From: Dehalococcoidia bacterium
GTDB taxonomy: Bacteria; Chloroflexota; Dehalococcoidia; UBA2979
Assembly: GCA_018700215.1 (NCBI GenBank)
Contig: JABIST010000196.1
Coordinates: forward strand, 1 to 9,326
DNA: 9,326 nucleotides
Direction of reading: 5' to 3'
The position numbers and the translations under genes were made by a program. The notes under the pieces are model-generated. The model was not told where the DNA came from. It searched no databases and worked only from the letters and a program-made list of their open reading frames with translations. This document shows positions 6,275-9,326 of the stretch, in pieces (the stretch's first letter is position 1; every line of letters starts with the position of its first letter).

Positions 6275-6498
6275 TGCTCTGCCTCTCGATCATCGTGGAG
6301 GCGCGATGTGGTGGCGTGAGTGTACCGCGAGAGCGACTGCCATTAGCCACCCGTGAGCTGCCCGCGTTCAACCCCACCCTCACTCAACCAGCCGCGAAGC
6401 GTCGACGAAGTGCGGAACGCACTTGGGAACGCAACCGCAGCCGCCAACGTCTAACTGCACATGGCAACTCGACGCCCCCGCAGCGACAGGCACTCTCG
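6275..6498. other. Divergent intergenic region of 224 bp
   Basis: This is the longest stretch without a gene. It must hold the promoters of the - strand anchored protein and the + strand DUF4173 gene. Minus-strand TACACT (6324-6319) could be the -10 of the former. A GAGAGG ribosome site lies just before 6274 (minus strand), and a weak ACAGG lies 8 nt before ATG 6499. The 44-bp direct repeat copy with its hairpin occupies 6378-6421. No further element is recognisable. Confidence 0.5.
6378..6424 (+). repeat. Copy 1 of a 44-bp direct repeat ending in a hairpin
   Basis: Bases 6378-6421 match 8049-8092 at 39 of 44 positions, same orientation. The shared core is CGCGAAGCGTCGACGAAG. At the end is a perfect hairpin: AAGTGCG (6408-6414), loop GAA, CGCACTT (6418-6424). 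This copy lies 75 bp before the DUF4173 start, where a terminator would be unexpected unless it insulates or attenuates. Confidence 0.75.
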
Positions 6499-8004
6499 AT
6501 GACGACTCCCACCTCCGACGCGCCCTCCACGCTCGATCGTCTCGCCCCCAACCTCTGGCTGCAGCTCGCTGGCTCCGCGGTCGCCCTCGGACTCCTCGCC
6601 GACCTGCTCTTCAAGGACGCCGCGCTCGGCCTCAACGCCCCGCTCTGGATCGGCGCCCTCATCGCCGCCTTTGTCCTGGCGGCACGACGCAGCGCGACGC
6701 CCATCGGCAAGCTGTCGACCAGCCTGCTCGCCGCGTCGCTCGCACTCTCGATCATGATCACCTGGCGAGCAGCGGACACACTCCAGATCCTCCTGCTCGT
6801 CACCTCGGCCAGCCTGCTCCTGCTCGCCCTCGTCGCTCGCGACGACTCGCACGCCCGACGCGCCAGCATCACGCTCTTCTTCGGCAGCCTCCTCGTCGCA
6901 GCAATCGCCGCGGTCAAAGGCACGTTCCAGCTGGCAAGCTCCGCCCCCTGGCGCCAGTGGTTCGATCAAGGTGCCCAACGACAAATGCAGTCAGTCGGCC
7001 GCGCCGCCCTGATCGCCACCCCTCTCGTCTTCATCTTCGGTGCGCTCTTCTTCGCCGCCGATGCCGTCTTCGAGACCTGGATCAAAGACTCACTCACCTT
7101 CGACCTGACCTCGCTACCGGGTCACCTCGCATGGCTGCTTGGCGGAGCCGCTGCCGCAGCGGGTCTGCTCTGGTCCGGCCTCGCCACCCAGCAGGACGCC
7201 CCCTCGGGCCCCCGACTCGCCGACGAACGTCGACTGCGCTCCATCGAGACCGGCGTCGTTCTCGGCTCGCTCGTCTCCCTCTTCGCCCTCTTCGTGATCA
7301 TCCAGGTCCAGTACCTCTTCGGCGGGGGAGAGCACGTACAGGCCTCCACTGGACTCACCTACGCCGACTACGCCCGCCGAGGATTCTTCGAGCTCGTCGC
7401 CGTCGCCGCACTCCTCCTACCGGTACTCCTCGCCACCGACTGGGCTCGCGCACGGAACTGGCGCTCTCTCACCACATTCCGAATCCTCGGCGGCCTGCTC
7501 GTCCTGCTCCTCATCGTCGTCATCGCCTCCGCCTTCCAGCGCCTCAACATCTACATGGACATCTACGGCCTCACCCCCCTCAGGCTCTACGTCGCCGCTG
7601 CCCTCGTCTGGCTCGCGGCCGTCTTCCTCTGGCTCCTCTGGTCCCTGCTCAAGGAACGCCGCGACCAGTTCGTCATCGGCGCCGTCCTCACCGCCCTCGT
7701 CGCACTCGTGCTGCTCGTCGCCATCAACCCGCACGCCACCGTCGCCGCCACCAACCTCGCCCGCGCCGACCAGGGTCGAGAGTTCGATGTGCCCCACGCC
7801 CTCGGCCTCAGTGCCGACGCCACCCCAACCCTGATCACCGGCCTCGACCTGCTACCCGACGAAGACGCATGCCAGATCGCCAGCACCATGCTCGAACGCT
7901 GGGACAACCCGGAGCTCGAACTCCGTTCATGGAACTGGGCCCGCACCTCCGCCCGCGAAGCCGTCGAGTCACATCGCGACGCCCTGCAGGCCGCCTGTAG
8001 CTAG
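6499..8004 (+). CDS. DUF4173-family polytopic membrane protein (501 aa)
   Basis: Integral membrane protein with about twelve hydrophobic helices (roughly 22-38, 47-62, 76-90, 94-113, 124-140, 169-187, 210-228, 252-274, 296-312, 327-347, 362-385, 391-409) and a soluble C-terminal tail of about 90 residues. It carries the conserved DUF4173/DUF4153-like segments TYADYARRGFFELV (287-300), QRLNIYMDIYGLTPLRLYV (347-365) and, after the last helix, NPHATVAATNLAR (410-422) with a following LSADATPTL. The biochemical role of this family is not established; members are often encoded near regulators or two-component genes. ATG 6499 is chosen because upstream in-frame codons back to 6136 overlap the divergent gene and its promoter and encode an Arg-rich, non-hydrophobic leader. 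A weak ACAGG is 8 nt upstream. The gene is bracketed by the two copies of the 44-bp direct repeat and converges on the carbamate kinase gene. Confidence 0.87.
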   Translation: MTTPTSDAPSTLDRLAPNLWLQLAGSAVALGLLADLLFKDAALGLNAPLWIGALIAAFVLAARRSATPIGKLSTSLLAASLALSIMITWRAADTLQILLLVTSASLLLLALVARDDSHARRASITLFFGSLLVAAIAAVKGTFQLASSAPWRQWFDQGAQRQMQSVGRAALIATPLVFIFGALFFAADAVFETWIKDSLTFDLTSLPGHLAWLLGGAAAAAGLLWSGLATQQDAPSGPRLADERRLRSIETGVVLGSLVSLFALFVIIQVQYLFGGGEHVQASTGLTYADYARRGFFELVAVAALLLPVLLATDWARARNWRSLTTFRILGGLLVLLLIVVIASAFQRLNIYMDIYGLTPLRLYVAAALVWLAAVFLWLLWSLLKERRDQFVIGAVLTALVALVLLVAINPHATVAATNLARADQGREFDVPHALGLSADATPTLITGLDLLPDEDACQIASTMLERWDNPELELRSWNWARTSAREAVESHRDALQAACS

Positions 8005-8048
8005 TCGCGCTCCCGACCAGCTCCCCAACCCCCCGCCCTCACCCCGCC

Positions 8049-8093
8049 CCTCACTCAAACAACCGCGAAGCGTCGACGAAGCGCGGGACGCGC
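8049..8093 (+). repeat. Copy 2 of the 44-bp direct repeat with compensated hairpin
   Basis: This copy has hairpin GCGCG (8081-8085), loop GGA, CGCGC (8089-8093). Relative to copy 1 the T6411-A6421 pair is replaced by C8082-G8092, a compensatory change that keeps the stem; the third change is in the loop. It sits in the 91-bp gap between the convergent DUF4173 and carbamate kinase genes, where it could act as a terminator. Confidence 0.75.
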
Positions 8094-8095
8094 CG

Positions 8096-9016
8096 TCAAC
8101 CAGGTGCGGAACGCACCGTCGTCCCCGCCTCCCCCCGCAGCGCCGCCTCCACCTCACCAACCGTCGTAATCACCGCACGCCCACCCGTCGCCTCGACGAA
8201 CTCAATGCAGCTCTCCACCTTCGGACCCATCGACCCCGCCGGACACGCCCCCGAGGCAAGCAGCGCCCGCGCCTCCGCCACGCTCATCCGACGCACCGCT
8301 CCCTCCGGCTCCGCCCCGAAACTCTCGAACACCGTCGGCACATCCGTCACGAACACCAGCTCCTCAGCCCCCAACGCCCGCGCCAACATCGATGCGACAT
8401 AATCCTTATCGACGATCGCCGGCACCGCGCTCCGACCGCCCGTCTCCGACTCCTCCGACAGCGCCACACCCCCGCCGCCACCTGCGATCACATGCCACCG
8501 CTCCAGCAGCACTCGAATCGCCTCCAGCTCAACCACCCCCTCCGGCCGCGGCGATGCCACCACCCGCCGCCAGCCACTCCCATCCGGCTGCCGAACAGCC
8601 GGGCCATCCACCGGCGCCTCCGCCAACACCGGTCCGATCGGCTTCGTCGGCTCCGCGAGGGCAGGGTCGTCACTGTCGACCAGCACCCGAGTAATCAGCG
8701 CCACAGTGCTATCCGCCCCCAGCTCGGCATCCACCGCCTCGCCAATCAGATAGCCAAGCTCCCCCTGCGTTTGCGCGACGATCGCATCGAGTGCCGTCTC
8801 GGGCTGCTCTGCCTCAAGCAGCCGCCCAGCCTGCGGCCCATTCCCATGCACGATCAGCAGCCGCTGCCCCGTCCGCGCCAGCGACGCCAGCTCGCGAGCA
8901 ACCGCCGTCACCGCCTTCCGCTCATCCTCGATCGACTGGCTGCCGCCCGGCGGGCTCAGCGCATTGCCGCCAACGCCCACCACCACCAGCGGCACGGTCG
9001 TCCCACCGCTCGTCAC
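8096..9016 (-). CDS. arcC: Carbamate kinase (306 aa)
   Basis: Amino-acid kinase fold enzyme that interconverts carbamoyl phosphate plus ADP with carbamate plus ATP in the cytosol. All landmark motifs are present in order: GGNAL (16-20), HGNGPQ (57-62), TRVLVDSDDPA (109-119), PTKPIG (123-128), WRRVVASP (149-156), the glycine run AGGGGGV (178-184), VDKD (202-205) and the nucleotide-binding TDVPTV (224-229) and GSMGPKV (261-267). Length is as usual (about 310 aa). Translation starts at GTG 9016, whose GTGA overlaps the TGA stop of the upstream COG2403 gene (9013-9015), so the two are translationally coupled. No ornithine carbamoyltransferase or arginine deiminase is visible in the window, so the classical arginine deiminase pathway is not shown; a role in purine/allantoin or other carbamoyl turnover is equally open. 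The last codons overlap a repeat hairpin. Confidence 0.95.
   Translation of the reverse strand: MTSGGTTVPLVVVGVGGNALSPPGGSQSIEDERKAVTAVARELASLARTGQRLLIVHGNGPQAGRLLEAEQPETALDAIVAQTQGELGYLIGEAVDAELGADSTVALITRVLVDSDDPALAEPTKPIGPVLAEAPVDGPAVRQPDGSGWRRVVASPRPEGVVELEAIRVLLERWHVIAGGGGGVALSEESETGGRSAVPAIVDKDYVASMLARALGAEELVFVTDVPTVFESFGAEPEGAVRRMSVAEARALLASGACPAGSMGPKVESCIEFVEATGGRAVITTVGEVEAALRGEAGTTVRSAPG
8103..8117. repeat. Third related hairpin, inside the 3' end of carbamate kinase
   Basis: GGTGCG (8103-8108), loop GAA, CGCACC (8112-8117) is a perfect 6-bp stem. Its core TGCGGAACGCA (8105-8115) is identical to 6411-6421. It lies within the last residues of carbamate kinase (TVRSAPG, minus strand), so the repeat has contributed coding sequence or arisen inside the gene end. 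Paired with copy 2, it may form a tandem terminator. Confidence 0.6.
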
Positions 9017-9326
9017 GACTTGCCGATGCTCGCCATGAACGCATCCACGTACTCGCTCAGCGAAGGCCCCTCGTCCGGCGCGAATTCGTAGCGTGCCCGA
9101 ACCACCGGCACCGAAAGCTCCAGCAACCGCTCTAGGTCAATCGGCGTGCCCGATACAACCACATCGCACGGCGTCGCCTCAATCGTCGCCCGCAACGCCG
9201 AGAGCTGCTCGTCGCTGTACCCCAGCGCCGGCAACACCGATTGCAGGTGTGGGAACCGAGCGAACTCCGCCGCAATCGCCGCCGTCGCATACGGACGAGG
9301 GTCGATAATCTCCCCCGCCCCGGCCG
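9013..9326 (-). CDS. COG2403 cyclic 2,3-DPG synthetase-like protein, C-terminal part (partial)
   Basis: The reading frame stays open from the stop at 9013-9015 to the right edge, giving 103 visible residues, so the N-terminus and start lie outside. The visible end carries EIIDPRPYA, then FARFPHLQSVLPALGYSDEQL, then CDVVVSGTPIDL and VPVVRARYEF. This matches the C-terminal region of COG2403 proteins: the predicted P-loop protein family that includes archaeal cyclic 2,3-diphosphoglycerate synthetase, which closes 2,3-DPG into its cyclic pyrophosphate using ATP. Bacterial members may have a different reaction. Taking the in-frame GTG at 9237 as a start would cut this conserved region, so I reject it. 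The stop overlaps the GTG start of carbamate kinase by four bases (GTGA), which implies an operon and probably a shared pathway. Homology is recalled from family motifs and not searched. Confidence 0.82.
   Translation of the reverse strand, partial: AGAGEIIDPRPYATAAIAAEFARFPHLQSVLPALGYSDEQLSALRATIEATPCDVVVSGTPIDLERLLELSVPVVRARYEFAPDEGPSLSEYVDAFMASIGKS

Noticed and set aside
6136..6498. In-frame 121-codon N-terminal extension of the DUF4173 protein.
   Set aside because: It overlaps the start of the divergent gene and the repeat hairpin, and encodes Arg-rich sequence unlike the family; conserved sequence begins after ATG 6499.
6423..8000. Long + strand open frame (525 codons) in another frame of the DUF4173 gene.
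   Set aside because: The product is Arg/Pro-rich with no domain. The competing frame has twelve membrane helices and DUF4173 motifs.
1..9326. CRISPR array, tRNA, insertion sequence or toxin-antitoxin pair.
   Set aside because: I looked for regularly spaced repeats, cloverleaf-like segments, transposase motifs and terminal inverted repeats; only the dispersed hairpin repeats and one 7-bp tandem triplet were found.

Overview
The window is high-GC bacterial DNA: single 60-base stretches sampled by eye run near 68-73 % G+C. It is gene-dense, with nine complete protein-coding genes, one gene cut by the right edge, and no stretch of 300 bases without a gene. I see no tRNA, rRNA, CRISPR array, transposase, phage gene or recombinase. 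The mix (YtcJ-type amidohydrolase, SDR, MaoC hydratase, TetR/SRPBCC pair, DUF4173 protein, bacterial COG2403 protein next to carbamate kinase), together with candidate leaderless TANNNT promoters, fits a free-living high-GC bacterium such as a Chloroflexota or Actinomycetota member. I cannot assign a phylum from sequence alone.

Layout. Left (1-2434, + strand): a 570-aa amidohydrolase and a small integral membrane protein of unknown function. Left-centre (2499-4678, - strand): an SRPBCC lipid-binding-like protein, a TetR/AcrR regulator and an SDR oxidoreductase. A 15-bp identical palindromic sequence precedes both the SRPBCC gene and the TetR gene and is the probable operator of that regulator. 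A MaoC/PhaJ-type hydratase (4789-5208, +) diverges from the SDR. Right-centre: a membrane-anchored extracytoplasmic protein of unknown function (5222-6274, -) diverges from a polytopic DUF4173 protein (6499-8004, +). Right (8096-9326, -): carbamate kinase, whose GTG start overlaps the stop codon of a COG2403 (cyclic 2,3-diphosphoglycerate synthetase-like) gene that runs off the window.

How they may work together. The SDR, MaoC hydratase and TetR/SRPBCC genes look like small-molecule or lipid/acyl metabolism under local TetR control; no substrate can be named. Carbamate kinase and the COG2403 protein are translationally coupled and probably act in one pathway. The amidohydrolase stands alone.

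No clearly new multi-gene system is visible. The most unusual non-coding features are a 44-bp direct repeat that brackets the DUF4173 gene and carries a hairpin with a compensatory base-pair change, the duplicated operator, a uniform 6-nt spacing from a TANNNT-like hexamer to the ATG at three + strand genes, and a strong C-over-G bias of the + strand that ignores gene direction but nearly vanishes across the 5222-6274 gene.
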